A DNA stretch of 49,937 nt from Candidatus Sysuiplasma acidicola (GTDB taxonomy: Archaea > Thermoplasmatota > Thermoplasmata > Sysuiplasmatales > Sysuiplasmataceae): assembly GCA_019721035.1 (NCBI GenBank), contig JAHEAA010000016.1:1-49937 (forward strand), given 5' to 3'. This document shows, in pieces, positions 35,105-44,273 of the stretch. Made by a program: the position numbers and the translations under genes. Position 1 is the stretch's first letter; every line of letters begins with the position of its first letter. The notes below the pieces were generated by a model. That model had not been told where the DNA came from and searched no databases. It saw only the letters and a list, made by a program, of their open reading frames with translations.

Positions 35105-35947
35105 ATGAAATACGGCATAGCTGTACATGGTGGAGCAGGCTCGCCGGCATCACTCTCTGACGGCCCGGCAAAAGCGGTGGATGTCGGATTTGGGCTGCTT
35201 GCAGGCGGAGGACTTGCGATTGACGCTGTCACGAGAGCCGTAGTGTACATGGAAGATGATGAGAGGTTCAACGCGGGAACCGGCTCAGTGCTCAGATTTG
35301 ACGGAATTGCATACTTGGATGCCTCTGTGATGACCTCCAATGGAGAATGTGGAGCGGTTGCACACCTCACTTCGACAAAAAACCCGGTGCTCGTCGCGAG
35401 AGAAGTTCTCTCGACACCTCACATTCTGCTGGTTGCAGACGGAGCAAAGGATTTTGCACGATCGAAGGGCTTTGGCGAATATGATAACAGCACCGAGAAG
35501 ACAAAGGAGAGGCTCAGAAGGGGCTTAGACGAATACAGGAACGGAAAGAGACCCGCATGGCCCAGAAACTGGAACAGCCAGACACTCGACACCGTGGGTT
35601 CGGTTGCAATGGACAGCGACGGGAATTTTGCGGCGGCAAACTCCACCGGCGGCACGTTCCCGGCACTGAATGGAAGAGTCGGAGACGTACCGCTGATTGG
35701 ATGCGGCATATTTGCAGGACCTAAAGGAGCAGTAGCTGCCACTGGCATAGGCGAAGAGATCATAAGAAAGGTTCTGGCCAAGACGGTGTACGACAGCATA
35801 GAAGACGGAGTGCACCCACAGCAAGCTGTGGAGAAGGGTGTAGGCCTTTACGACAAGAGCGTAAGCATAGGAATCATTGCCATATCTGAAGATGGCATTG
35901 GAGAAGCGTCTACCGGAGAGATGGCCCACCATCTGAAGTCGCTGTAA
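35105..35947 (+). CDS. Isoaspartyl peptidase / L-asparaginase (Ntn hydrolase)
   Basis: A 280-residue plant-type asparaginase family proenzyme. It opens with KYGIAVHGGAGS and has the self-cleavage site before T163 in LDTVGSVAMD, which becomes the nucleophile of the beta chain; GGTFPALNGRVGDVPLIG is the substrate-binding loop. These enzymes hydrolyse isoaspartyl dipeptides and asparagine. The ATG at 35105 matches the family N-terminus; a longer frame from 35063 adds a poorly conserved lead. It sits 75 bases after the haem operon and may be separate. Confidence 0.94.
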   Translation: MKYGIAVHGGAGSPASLSDGPAKAVDVGFGLLAGGGLAIDAVTRAVVYMEDDERFNAGTGSVLRFDGIAYLDASVMTSNGECGAVAHLTSTKNPVLVAREVLSTPHILLVADGAKDFARSKGFGEYDNSTEKTKERLRRGLDEYRNGKRPAWPRNWNSQTLDTVGSVAMDSDGNFAAANSTGGTFPALNGRVGDVPLIGCGIFAGPKGAVAATGIGEEIIRKVLAKTVYDSIEDGVHPQQAVEKGVGLYDKSVSIGIIAISEDGIGEASTGEMAHHLKSL

Positions 35948-35951
35948 ACCG

Positions 35952-36269
35952 TCACTTTGTGGATTTGACTGACTTCCTCTTTTCAATCAACCATGAAACT
36001 TTTGGCCTAAGTGCCGAATGCGCTTCTTCAGAGAAATAACAGGCCGAGTCTCCTGATCTCCTGTGTGTTGTCTCATACGCCGGAACTACTGCACGGATTT
36101 CGCTCAGGCGCATCACGCCGCAGATGCCTGTAAGAACAGTGACCGCCTTGAGACCCTCCTGCGTCCTGCGCTTCAATTCCTGAGTAAACGTCTGTGTGAA
36201 AAAAGGGCAGGTGTCGCATCGTTCCGGAAGCTGATAATCTGGCAAATTTTTCACTCCTGAAATTGTCAT
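35952..36269 (-). CDS. Small cysteine-containing protein, unknown function
   Basis: I do not recognise this 105-residue protein. It has exactly four cysteines, C18, C21, C50 and C77, with the first pair as CDTCPFF and the third in GICGVMRLSEIRAVVP, a layout that could bind zinc or an iron-sulfur cluster. It contains no membrane segment. The second half is basic. It is convergent with the isoaspartyl peptidase gene, 4 bases apart, and downstream of a flavin reductase on the same strand, though 220 bases separate them. Confidence 0.6.
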   Translation of the reverse strand: MTISGVKNLPDYQLPERCDTCPFFTQTFTQELKRRTQEGLKAVTVLTGICGVMRLSEIRAVVPAYETTHRRSGDSACYFSEEAHSALRPKVSWLIEKRKSVKSTK

Positions 36270-36489
36270 TTACACATCAAACTACCAGTGTTGCAGACAC
36301 GCGTGGGTGTCTCCGCAGTCTTTCGCGGCAATATTGCTTGGATTCGACAACTCGTATATACAATATGTGGTGCCCTGTTCTGTGCCTTCGCCAGCGAGCG
36401 GCATAAACAATGCAGGATGCAGTGTTGGGGAACCATGTGCAAAGAGAATGGATCCTGCCGCCGCAAGATGCAGAACTCATAGCAGAGGT

Positions 36490-37254
36490 TCAGTCATATC
36501 TCTCGTAATAGATGTTGTTCGGGCTGACTCCGGACGCGACAGCGAGATCCTTTACCTGGTCAACCATAATCTGTAGACCGCAGATGTAAACGTCCTTCTT
36601 TGTCGGATCGCCAATATGTTTCTTCAAAGTTTCCTGGACATGACCTCTGTGCCCGGTCCATGTGTCGTCGGCCCTGCTGAGTGTAGGGCGGTAATGGAAG
36701 TTATCATACTTCTTTTCCAGATCTTCGAAATAAGACCTGTAGATTATATCCTCCGGATGCCTAGAGCCAAAGATGAGGTATATCTGTTCGCTGGCACCGT
36801 TTGCAAGAAGCGTCTCTGCCATGCTTCTGAAAGGTGCGACGCCTGTTCCGGTCGATACGAAGAATATCTCTGGAGGAATCGGTTTTCTTATTGTGAAACC
36901 GCCCATAGGTCCGATTGCATTGATCTTGTCGCCGGCTTTCAGATCGCATAGATGGTTTGACATGAATCCGCCCTCAACCCGCTTGACACACAATTCGAAA
37001 CCCTCCCTGAAGGAAGGCGGCGAAAATATCGAATAATCTCTTGCTATCCTCTTGCCGTCGGGTTTCACTGCCGAGATGGAAACAAACTGACCGGCTTCGA
37101 ATTCAAACATCTGACCATTTGTGGGTACAAAACGTATCACGTTAACTTGGGGATTCGTCTCTTCATTCTGCGCCACCACGTATTCCCCTCTGGTAACTCT
37201 GCGCCTCTGAGTGGTCTGCGCAGGAGCACCGGCCTGAACTGTTGCCTCTGCCAT
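36490..37254 (-). CDS. FAD-dependent ferredoxin/NAD(P) reductase family protein
   Basis: A 254-residue ferredoxin-NADP reductase-type enzyme. The FAD motif RDYS is at 72-75, GTGVAPFRSM at 136-145 binds the nicotinamide nucleotide, and the C-terminal part has DVYICGLQIMV and ends with an aromatic YERYD, the stacking residue region. There is no fused 2Fe-2S domain. The electron partner is unknown. A TATA box CTATTTATAA near 37304-37313 and a true ribosome site, AGGAG 9 bases before the ATG, show it has a short leader. Confidence 0.88.
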   Translation of the reverse strand: MAEATVQAGAPAQTTQRRRVTRGEYVVAQNEETNPQVNVIRFVPTNGQMFEFEAGQFVSISAVKPDGKRIARDYSIFSPPSFREGFELCVKRVEGGFMSNHLCDLKAGDKINAIGPMGGFTIRKPIPPEIFFVSTGTGVAPFRSMAETLLANGASEQIYLIFGSRHPEDIIYRSYFEDLEKKYDNFHYRPTLSRADDTWTGHRGHVQETLKKHIGDPTKKDVYICGLQIMVDQVKDLAVASGVSPNNIYYERYD

Positions 37255-37458
37255 GTTGATGTTCTCCTGAACTTCTTTACCGATCCAGCCAAAATTCAGG
37301 CATTATAAATAGGTAGTGAGACAAAACATGACGCGTCGTATACACGTCGTTCGGTGATTCAGGCTTGCCGTTGTTTCAATGCCATGACAGGATGTATGTC
37401 ATGTGCGCGAAAACAGTGCCGCTCACGTTCCGTCGCCGTGACAGTATTCCCGCGGGCA

Positions 37459-38892
37459 TCAGACTCTCTTTCCGGCACTTTTCCTGCCCATTTTTCCTTT
37501 CACGCCCGGCTCAGTCATCGAATACAGATCCAGAACGTTGTCGAGCTCATCCTTCTTCATCCAGCCCTTTTCCAGCACTATTTCCCTTATCGATTTCGAA
37601 GTTTTCAGCGATTCCTTGACGGCCTCGGCCGCCTTTGCATATCCGATGTAAGGGTTGAGAACAAGAGCTATGCCTGGAGACCGCTCCACTAGTTTGGCGC
37701 AGCGATCTTCATTGGCCGCAATACCCTCGACGAGCAGCTCCCTGAACATTCGGAGAGAGTTTCGCATAATCCTCATGGAGAAGACGATATCGAATGCAAT
37801 AAGCGGCATCATCACGTTCAGCTCCAGCTGGCCAGCCTGGGCGGCAAGCGATATGGAAAGGTCATTTCCCATACACTGAAAAGCTACCATGTTCATGCAT
37901 TCCGCAATGACAGGATTCACCTTTCCCGGCATAATCGAGGAGCCCGGCTGAACCGCAGGAAGCGTGATTTCTGCGAGACCGGTAACAGGACCTGAGTTCA
38001 TGAGCCTGAAGTCGTTGGCAATCTTGGTCAGATCGACTGACAGTGCCCGAAGGGCGCCGGAAGCATCGACAAAGTCGGCCATCGACTGAGTGAGGGCCAT
38101 GAGGTTTTCCGAATTTCTGAGTTTGAATCCGGTGATAGCCACCAGTTCCTTCACCACGTTTTCGACGTAGGATGGATCGGCATTCACACCCGTGCCGACG
38201 GCCGTAGCGCCTATGTTCAGTTCGCCCAGCACGTCAATGGAGTGTTCAAGACGCCTTAGGTCATATTCCAGCATGTCGGCGTATGCATTGAACTCCTGCC
38301 CGAGACGAACTGGAGCGGCGTCCTCCAGATGTGTCCTGCCGGACTTGACGATACCGTCAAATTCCATGCCCTTTTTTCTCAAAGAACCGATGAGGAGAGA
38401 TAGCTCACCGTTCAATTCATTCAGCAGTCGTATGGCTGCGATGCGTATTGTTGTCGGAACCGTGTCATTGGTGGATTGGGACATGTTTACATGGTCATTG
38501 GGGTGAATCACGGAATAATCGCCCTTCTTGCCGCCAAGCAGTTCGATGGCCCTGTTCGCGATGACTTCGTTTGCATTCATATTGTGCGAAGTACCGGCAC
38601 CGGCCTGAAACACATCTACAACAAACTGATCCATGAACCTGCCGGCAATGACCTCAGTAGCTGCCTTCTCTATGGCTTTGCCTTTTGCGACCTCAAGCAT
38701 CCCGGTACGCATGTTTGCCCTTGCAGCAGCCAGCTTCACAACAGCCGTTGCCCAGATGAATTCATTGAACGGCCGGAATCCGCTTATCCGGAAATTATCG
38801 ACCGCGCGCTGTGTCTGGACACCAAAATATGCTTCTTCCGGCACTGCAACCTCGCCAAGAGAATCCCTCTCCTTTCTGAATTTCATGGGCAT
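37459..38892 (-). CDS. aspA: Aspartate ammonia-lyase (aspartase/fumarase family)
   Basis: A 477-residue member of the aspartase/fumarase superfamily. The signature GSSIMPGKVNPV and the HPNDHVNMSQSTND block are present. The stretch LAAQAGQLELNVMMPLIAF and FGVQTQRAVDNF are closer to aspartases than to class II fumarases, so I prefer aspartate to fumarate plus ammonia. A fumarase role in the TCA cycle is not excluded, since the MPGKVNP glycine is fumarase-like. The ATG at 38892 or 38886 follows a minus-strand TATA-like AACTAATATG near 38923-38932. Confidence 0.85.
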   Translation of the reverse strand: MPMKFRKERDSLGEVAVPEEAYFGVQTQRAVDNFRISGFRPFNEFIWATAVVKLAAARANMRTGMLEVAKGKAIEKAATEVIAGRFMDQFVVDVFQAGAGTSHNMNANEVIANRAIELLGGKKGDYSVIHPNDHVNMSQSTNDTVPTTIRIAAIRLLNELNGELSLLIGSLRKKGMEFDGIVKSGRTHLEDAAPVRLGQEFNAYADMLEYDLRRLEHSIDVLGELNIGATAVGTGVNADPSYVENVVKELVAITGFKLRNSENLMALTQSMADFVDASGALRALSVDLTKIANDFRLMNSGPVTGLAEITLPAVQPGSSIMPGKVNPVIAECMNMVAFQCMGNDLSISLAAQAGQLELNVMMPLIAFDIVFSMRIMRNSLRMFRELLVEGIAANEDRCAKLVERSPGIALVLNPYIGYAKAAEAVKESLKTSKSIREIVLEKGWMKKDELDNVLDLYSMTEPGVKGKMGRKSAGKRV

Positions 38893-39360
38893 CAGCAGAT
38901 TAATGGAAGAGGTCACACACATATTAGTTTTTGATGCATGACTCGTTCGTCGGTTATCCGCCAGGAATGTGCAACGCCTGAAAGTGGGCCAGCCTACACC
39001 ATGCCCCGCTTTCGGAGATCAACGCGATACTGGGCTGCCTGCTCACGAGAGAGGACCGTTAGCTCATACGCCTGCTTCTCAGCAACAGATGAGGACAGAA
39101 TGGATTCGCGCGGCTGCCATCTCATTGAAAAATTGTCACCTTGCTGAAGTGTGTTAGTTCGGGTTCGGCATGCAAAAAATAATATTCAAGTAAATGCATT
39201 ATCATTAAAATCAACATGACTGCTCCAGCAGCGTACGCGGAACACGGTTCTAATGCGAGGCAACTGTAGAGGGTACCGGAGACAGATACCATTTTATTTT
39301 AAAACACAGTGTGGAATCAGATTACAAGAATATAGCTCGTATCACCGGCAGAATGATTAA
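38893..39360. other. Long intergenic region between aspA and nitroreductase
   Basis: About 470 bases without a supported gene. An open frame at 38938-39147 has no ribosome site and an unlikely composition. The plus-strand TATA-like GAATATAG at 39328-39335 lies about 28 bases before the nitroreductase ATG. A weak GGTA...TACC hairpin followed by ATTTTATTTT lies near 39273-39302. An AT-rich stretch occupies 39165-39215. I see no tRNA-like fold. Confidence 0.5.
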
Positions 39361-39876
39361 ATGGAATCTAACGAAATTTTCAAAAGCAACCACATCGCGA
39401 AGAGATTTTCGCAGACGCCGATAGACGAAACAAAGATCAAGACGCTTAACTCGGCCATACGCACATGCCATTCGATGGATAACAGGCAGCCCTGGAAGGT
39501 GATATTCGTAAGGGACGAGGAGACTAAGCGCAATATTTCCTCGGCGTGTTCAAGCAACAAACTGCTCCTTGAGGCTCCAATGGTATTGGTCGTATGCGGC
39601 ATACCGGATGACGCATACCCGACGCTTGGCGGGTATCTGAACAGTTTTTCTGTTGATGCCGGGATACTCATCGGGCGCATTGCACTCATAGCCAATCAGC
39701 TTGGCCTCCAGACAGAGTGGATGTCATCATTCAGGGAGGAGAAAATCAGGGAGATCGTAAAGGCCCCGAATGAGTGCAGGATCGTCTCACTTTCACCGCT
39801 TGGTATGCCCAGCGAACTGAGCAGCGTGCCGCCTGCAAAGCCGTTGCAGGAACTGGTAAATTACGATCGATTCTGA
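39361..39876 (+). CDS. Nitroreductase family protein
   Basis: A 171-residue flavin-dependent oxidoreductase of the nitroreductase fold. It starts with a KRFSQTPID helix, has NRQPWKVIFV (the FMN-binding N-Q-P-W segment), a dimer-core helix and SLSPLGMPSELSS near the end. It is short, as in archaeal relatives. Substrate unknown. It is probably leaderless and lies 49 bases before the leucyl-tRNA synthetase frame, so the two may be cotranscribed. Confidence 0.85.
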   Translation: MESNEIFKSNHIAKRFSQTPIDETKIKTLNSAIRTCHSMDNRQPWKVIFVRDEETKRNISSACSSNKLLLEAPMVLVVCGIPDDAYPTLGGYLNSFSVDAGILIGRIALIANQLGLQTEWMSSFREEKIREIVKAPNECRIVSLSPLGMPSELSSVPPAKPLQELVNYDRF

Positions 39877-39911
39877 AGACGCTGACAGCGAAATCGATTG
39901 TACATATCGAC

Positions 39912-39919
39912 GAGGAGGG
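39912..39919 (+). promoter_or_regulatory. Ribosome binding site of leuS
   Basis: GAGGAGGG is an excellent match to the 16S tail complement. The AGGAGG core at 39913-39918 is 7 bases upstream of an ATT codon at 39926. No ATG, GTG or TTG is in frame nearby, so this site decides the unusual start of leuS. Confidence 0.6.
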
Positions 39920-39925
39920 ATTAAC

Positions 39926-42790
39926 ATTCCAGAAGAAGACATATCTCGCATTGAGGAAAAATGGCAGAAAAGGTGGTCGGTAGCTCATCTGTTCGAAGCC
40001 GTACCGGACTGGCGCAGTAAGTTCTATGCAACCTTCCCGTACAGCTATATGAACGGCCTGCCACACGTAGGCCACGCCTTCACTGTGCTCAGAGTGGAAT
40101 TTCAATGCAGATACAGGAGGATGCGCGGTTTCAATGTGCTGTTCCCTTTCGCGTTCCACTGCACCGGCGTCCCGATTGTCGCAGCAGCCAAGAGAATCAA
40201 AGACGGTGAGTCAACCCAGATAGAAATCATGAGATCCATAGGGATAACAGACAGTGAAATGCAGAAGTTTGCCGAACCCGCATACTGGACAGAATATTTT
40301 CCAAAGAGGTGGGAGGATAGTATGCGCCGTCTGGGTATGTCAATAGACTGGAGAAGGAAGTTCATCACCACTCCGCTCAACAGCAGTTACGATTCATTTG
40401 TAAGATGGCAATTCAACGTGCTGAAAGAGAAAAACTATGTCAGGCTTGGCTCGCATGCCGTCATATGGTGCCCGAAGGATAACATACCGGTGGGCGACCA
40501 TGACAGGGTTGAAGGCGAGGGGGAGACGCCGACCGAATACACCCTGCTTAAATTCAGAACTGACGGTGGCGACATTCTTGTCACTGCCACACTCAGGCCG
40601 GAGACAGCATTCGGGCAGACGAATCTGTGGATTAACCCCGAAGCCGAATACGTGCGGGTCCGGACAGATGGTGAGGCATGGATACTCAGTAGTGAAGCGG
40701 CCGAAAAACTGAGAGAACAGGGCAGAGAACTGGCAGTGATCGGCGCACTGAAAGGGGATGAGCTCACTGGCACGTATGCATTCTCTCCGACGATGGGGAA
40801 GAGGCTCGTCGTGCTACCGGCAACCTTCGCCAACCCCTCAAAGGGAACTGGCATAGTAACGTCGGTGCCGAGCGACTCGCCTGACGATTACATCGCGCTG
40901 AAAGACCTGAAGGCAGAGGCAAAGAAGGGAACACTGAAACAGACAATATCTGACGCCGTTGAAAACATTGAACCAGTGGAGATCATAGACACACCGGGGT
41001 ACGGGACGCTGCCTGCAAAGACTGCAGTCGAACGGCTTAAAATTCAGAGCCAGAAAGACAAGGAGAAACTGGACAGGGCAAGGGAAGAGGTTTACAGAGA
41101 GGGTTACTACAAGGGCGTCATGCTGGAGCGCTGCGGGGAATACGCCGGGCTGAGAGTCGACGTTGCACGCGATGCCATAAAAGAGAAACTCATGGCGGGA
41201 GGCGATGCGGACCTGATGTACGAACCCTCCGGTGAGGTGGTATGCAGATGTCTTACACGATGCATTGTAAAAGTTGTTCACAACCAGTGGTTCCTGGCGT
41301 ACGGGGATCAGGCGTGGAAGGACGAAACTCATGAGGCGATAGCGTCGATGAAATTCTATCCGCCGCTCGTGCGGAAACAGTTTGACCATGTGGTCGACTG
41401 GCTGAAAGACTGGGCGTGTGTACACCACACGGGGCTGGGAACCACGCTTCCATGGGATGATGCGTGGAAGATTGAGTCGCTTTCTGATTCTACCATATAC
41501 ATGGCATACTACACAATAGCGCATGTTATTCAGAACGGGAAGAATAGATCAGACAGAAAACTCGGACATGCGTTCTTCGACTACGTCTTTCTGGGCAAGA
41601 GCAGTCCTGAAAAAGCATCGGCAGAAAGCGGCTTCAGCCCCGAGGAAACGAAGAAACTGAGAAATGAATTCCTGTACTGGTATCCGATGGATCTGCGCAA
41701 TTCCGGGAAGGATCTAGTTGGAAATCACCTCACATTTGCTGCATTTAACCATGTTGCGATATTTCCGCGGGAACACTGGCCGCGCTCCTACGGTGTAAAC
41801 GGCTGGATCACGGTCAGCGGTGCGAAAATGAGCAAATCCGCGGGGAATTCACTGTATCTTGATGACGCCTTAGAGCAGTTCGGCGCAGACGTGACACGAC
41901 TGACTGAGGCATACGCCGATGAAGGATTTGATGATCCAAATTTCGACAAGGATTTCGCCGAAACGGCAGGGAAAAGACTTCTTCAGATACTGGAAACAGC
42001 ACGGACACTGAACAGTTATGAAGTATCGGCGGAGGACGGCATGGATGTCTGGATGGCTTCAATGATGTCAAGACACTATCGCAGCTACATAGCTACGATG
42101 GAGGAAATGTCGTACAAGAATGCGGTAAAGAGTGCACTTATAGACATGCAGAATTCCGTCAAATGGTATATCAAGAGAAGAGGAACACCCAACAGAAGCA
42201 CAATGCGGAAATTCACAGAAATGCAGGTGATGATGCTCGCTCCGTTCGCACCGCATGCATGTGAAGAGGCGTGGGAAGCCATGGGGAATGACACATTCGT
42301 GTCCGTTAGTGTGATGCCTGAACCGTCAACAATGGTTGAGAATGAAGCGGCGATAGCCGGCGAAAGTTATCTCGAAGGCGTCATGGCCGACATTTCGGAG
42401 ATATTGAAGGTGACCGAGATCGTTCCTGGCAAAATCACAATCTATACGGCCGGACGCCTGAAGAAACAGCTTCTTGCCGCGGAAGAAGCCGGCAACAGAG
42501 ATAATGCCGCGGCAATAAGAAAACAGCTTTCATCGACCGTTTCCGCAAGGGAAATGGAAAAATTCTACAGGAACCTTTCGAAAGAGAAACAGGCAGGAAG
42601 GCTGAAGTCAGTCGCAGAGAAAGCGGACCTTCTCGACGAACATCGCCTGCTGAAGGAGAACGCGAGTTTCCTCAGACGGGAATTCGGGTGTGAAATATCG
42701 GTGCAGAGCGGCGATGCAGATGGCAGCGAGGACCGGACCGGCAGAAGGGAGAACAGTTTTCCGCTGAGACCTGCCATATACGTTGAGTAA
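39926..42790 (+). CDS. leuS: Leucyl-tRNA synthetase, apparent ATT start
   Basis: An archaeal-type class Ia synthetase of about 954 residues that charges tRNA-Leu. HVGH (HIGH motif) is at 47-50 and KMSKS at 634-638; the CP1 editing domain has the TATLRPETAFG block, and a C-terminal archaeal domain follows. The frame upstream of the first ATG (40049) codes for IEEKWQKRW and FPYSYMNGLP, which the enzyme needs, so 40049 cannot be the true start. The frame is open back to 39858 with no ATG, GTG or TTG; the ATT at 39926 stands 7 bases after AGGAGG. A sequencing error is the alternative. Confidence 0.9.
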   Translation: MPEEDISRIEEKWQKRWSVAHLFEAVPDWRSKFYATFPYSYMNGLPHVGHAFTVLRVEFQCRYRRMRGFNVLFPFAFHCTGVPIVAAAKRIKDGESTQIEIMRSIGITDSEMQKFAEPAYWTEYFPKRWEDSMRRLGMSIDWRRKFITTPLNSSYDSFVRWQFNVLKEKNYVRLGSHAVIWCPKDNIPVGDHDRVEGEGETPTEYTLLKFRTDGGDILVTATLRPETAFGQTNLWINPEAEYVRVRTDGEAWILSSEAAEKLREQGRELAVIGALKGDELTGTYAFSPTMGKRLVVLPATFANPSKGTGIVTSVPSDSPDDYIALKDLKAEAKKGTLKQTISDAVENIEPVEIIDTPGYGTLPAKTAVERLKIQSQKDKEKLDRAREEVYREGYYKGVMLERCGEYAGLRVDVARDAIKEKLMAGGDADLMYEPSGEVVCRCLTRCIVKVVHNQWFLAYGDQAWKDETHEAIASMKFYPPLVRKQFDHVVDWLKDWACVHHTGLGTTLPWDDAWKIESLSDSTIYMAYYTIAHVIQNGKNRSDRKLGHAFFDYVFLGKSSPEKASAESGFSPEETKKLRNEFLYWYPMDLRNSGKDLVGNHLTFAAFNHVAIFPREHWPRSYGVNGWITVSGAKMSKSAGNSLYLDDALEQFGADVTRLTEAYADEGFDDPNFDKDFAETAGKRLLQILETARTLNSYEVSAEDGMDVWMASMMSRHYRSYIATMEEMSYKNAVKSALIDMQNSVKWYIKRRGTPNRSTMRKFTEMQVMMLAPFAPHACEEAWEAMGNDTFVSVSVMPEPSTMVENEAAIAGESYLEGVMADISEILKVTEIVPGKITIYTAGRLKKQLLAAEEAGNRDNAAAIRKQLSSTVSAREMEKFYRNLSKEKQAGRLKSVAEKADLLDEHRLLKENASFLRREFGCEISVQSGDADGSEDRTGRRENSFPLRPAIYVE

Positions 42791-42957
42791 GCGCCGCATT
42801 CTAAGAGGAGCTGTTGGGCACCGGTGGAAACTCATTGCAGCATGTCGTTTCGTGCCTGTCGTTTGAAGGGCGCCGGGACCGTTGTGCGTAGATATCTTTA
42901 AGTAACCATTCGTTTTAAACAATTTAATAACGTAATTGACGGGCCAACGACGGCCAG

Positions 42958-42966
42958 TTTATATAT
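42958..42966 (+). promoter_or_regulatory. TATA box of the S19e operon
   Basis: TTTATATAT lies about 25 bases before the S19e ATG at 42986, giving a leaderless transcript for the S19e-PDCD5-L39e-L31e-aIF6 unit. It lies in a 195-base spacer after leuS with no other gene seen. Confidence 0.6.
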
Positions 42967-42985
42967 GAATTCATGAGGAAATCCA

Positions 42986-43462
42986 ATGACCACGGCGTAT
43001 GATGTTCCGGCCGGGCCTCTCATAGAGGCCCTCACTGCGAAATTGAAAGAGATTGAGGCCATAAAGGTTGAAGAGTGGACACACTTTGTTAAAACCGGCA
43101 GGCACAGGGAGAAGGCGCCAGCAGAATCAGACTGGTGGCACAGGAGAGTAGCTGCCGTGCTCAGAAAGGTCTACATTCTGGGTCCGATAGGCACCTCCAG
43201 ACTCTCAGCCGAGTTCGGTGGACCGTCTGACAGGGGATCCAAACCCAATGCGGCTGTCAAGGGCAGCGGATCAATCAGCAGACTCGCACTGCAGCAGCTC
43301 GAGAAGGCAGGATTCATACAAAAACAGAAGAATACAGGAAGAGTCGTTTCAGGAAAGGGCAGGGGTTTCGTAGATGCCGCAGCCCATGAAGTATTTCAGG
43401 AACTCGCAAAGACAAACGGCGAACTGGATAAGTACAAGTCAAAGGCAGAGAGTGAAGCGTGA
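42986..43462 (+). CDS. rps19e: Small ribosomal subunit protein S19e
   Basis: A 158-residue archaeal/eukaryotic S19e with a winged-helix fold, needed for 30S assembly. Conserved blocks are DVPAGPLIEAL, WWHRRVAAVLRKVYILGPIGTSRLS and SISRLALQQLEKAGFI. The first gene of a translation operon, read from a leaderless mRNA. It ends with a short charged tail. Confidence 0.96.
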   Translation: MTTAYDVPAGPLIEALTAKLKEIEAIKVEEWTHFVKTGRHREKAPAESDWWHRRVAAVLRKVYILGPIGTSRLSAEFGGPSDRGSKPNAAVKGSGSISRLALQQLEKAGFIQKQKNTGRVVSGKGRGFVDAAAHEVFQELAKTNGELDKYKSKAESEA

Positions 43463-43463
43463 T

Positions 43464-43808
43464 ATGGCCGGGGACGAAGAGCTTGAAATGCTGCGCAGGA
43501 GAAGGCTTGCCGAGCTTCAGATGCAGCTTGAAAGCGAGCAGCAGCAGAATATAGATGACGGCAGGCGCAATGCGGAAGCCCAGGCTCAACGTCAGGCCGT
43601 GCTGAGAGCCATACTCACTCCGGAGGCCAGAGAGAGACTCGCTGCTCTGCGGATGGCCAGACCGGAGCTTGTCGCAGATGTTGAGCAGCAGCTTCTCATG
43701 CTCGCTTCCCAGGGAAGGATCAACAGGCAGATAGACGACAGGACAATGAAGGACCTCCTCTTCAAGATAGCCCCGAAGAAGAGAGAGATAACAATCGAAC
43801 GGAAGTAG
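43464..43808 (+). CDS. PDCD5-family DNA-binding protein
   Basis: A 114-residue homologue of human PDCD5 (TFAR19), a compact helical protein found in all archaea and eukaryotes; the archaeal form binds DNA and its function is unsettled. It opens with EELEMLRRRRLAELQMQL, a charged helix that is flexible in known family structures, then has LTPEARERLAALRMARPE and the QGRINRQIDDRTMKDLLF block. ATG 43464 follows the S19e stop by one base. Neighbours S19e and L39e are the usual context. Confidence 0.95.
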   Translation: MAGDEELEMLRRRRLAELQMQLESEQQQNIDDGRRNAEAQAQRQAVLRAILTPEARERLAALRMARPELVADVEQQLLMLASQGRINRQIDDRTMKDLLFKIAPKKREITIERK

Positions 43809-43817
43809 GTGTTTTAG

Positions 43818-43973
43818 ATGGCAAGAAACAAACCCCTCGCAAGAAAAATCAGGCTTCTCAAGGCAGGAAGGATGAATGCAAGAGTTCCGCACTGGGTAAT
43901 GATGAAGACAAACAGGAATGTTGTGAGGCAGCCGAAGAGAAGAACGTGGAACAAAGGAAGAGCCAAACGGTGA
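43818..43973 (+). CDS. rpl39e: Large ribosomal subunit protein L39e
   Basis: A 51-residue, very basic protein lining the exit tunnel of archaeal and eukaryotic ribosomes. It begins [20 protein letters not shown] and ends with [18 protein letters not shown], matching the family along its whole length. It lies 9 bases after the PDCD5 gene and 10 bases before L31e. Confidence 0.95.
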   Translation: MARNKPLARKIRLLKAGRMNARVPHWVMMKTNRNVVRQPKRRTWNKGRAKR

Positions 43974-43983
43974 GTGTTAAACA

Positions 43984-44262
43984 ATGGCAGATGATATCAG
44001 TACTGAAGAGGTTGTCTTCAACGTGAGCCTGAGGCACATTAAGGACGTGCCGAGAACAAGAAGGGCGATTGCTGCGATTTCTCAAATCAGACAGTTTGTA
44101 GTGAGGCACATGAAGGCGAGTCCCGAAGATGTCTGGATTGACGGTCATGTCGGGGAATACATCTGGTCCAGGGGGATCAGGAGTCCACCTTCGAAGATCA
44201 CCATCAGAGCGGTAAAATTTGAAGACGGTCTTGTAGAGGTCTCCTTTCCCGACGAGGTGTAG
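43984..44262 (+). CDS. rpl31e: Large ribosomal subunit protein L31e
   Basis: L31e (92 residues) is an archaeal/eukaryotic protein at the tunnel exit. It has VVFNVSLRHIKDVPRTRRA near the N-terminus and VWIDGHVGEYIWSRGIRSPP in the middle. The L39e-L31e-aIF6 order is the standard archaeal cluster. Confidence 0.96.
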   Translation: MADDISTEEVVFNVSLRHIKDVPRTRRAIAAISQIRQFVVRHMKASPEDVWIDGHVGEYIWSRGIRSPPSKITIRAVKFEDGLVEVSFPDEV

Positions 44263-44273
44263 GGAGAAGTTTA

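Noticed and set aside
37459-38892. Class II fumarase instead of aspartase
   Set aside because: The blocks QAGQLELNVMMPLIAF and GVQTQRAVDNF are closer to aspartases; fumarase remains a secondary possibility because of the MPGKVNP motif.
38938-39147. 69-codon plus-strand frame after aspA
   Set aside because: It begins with ATG next to the aspA promoter but has no ribosome site, a Cys/Arg/Ser-rich composition and no recognisable pattern.
40049-42790. LeuRS starting at ATG 40049
   Set aside because: This would remove the N-terminal helix and the strand before the HVGH motif, which the catalytic domain needs and which are encoded in frame upstream.
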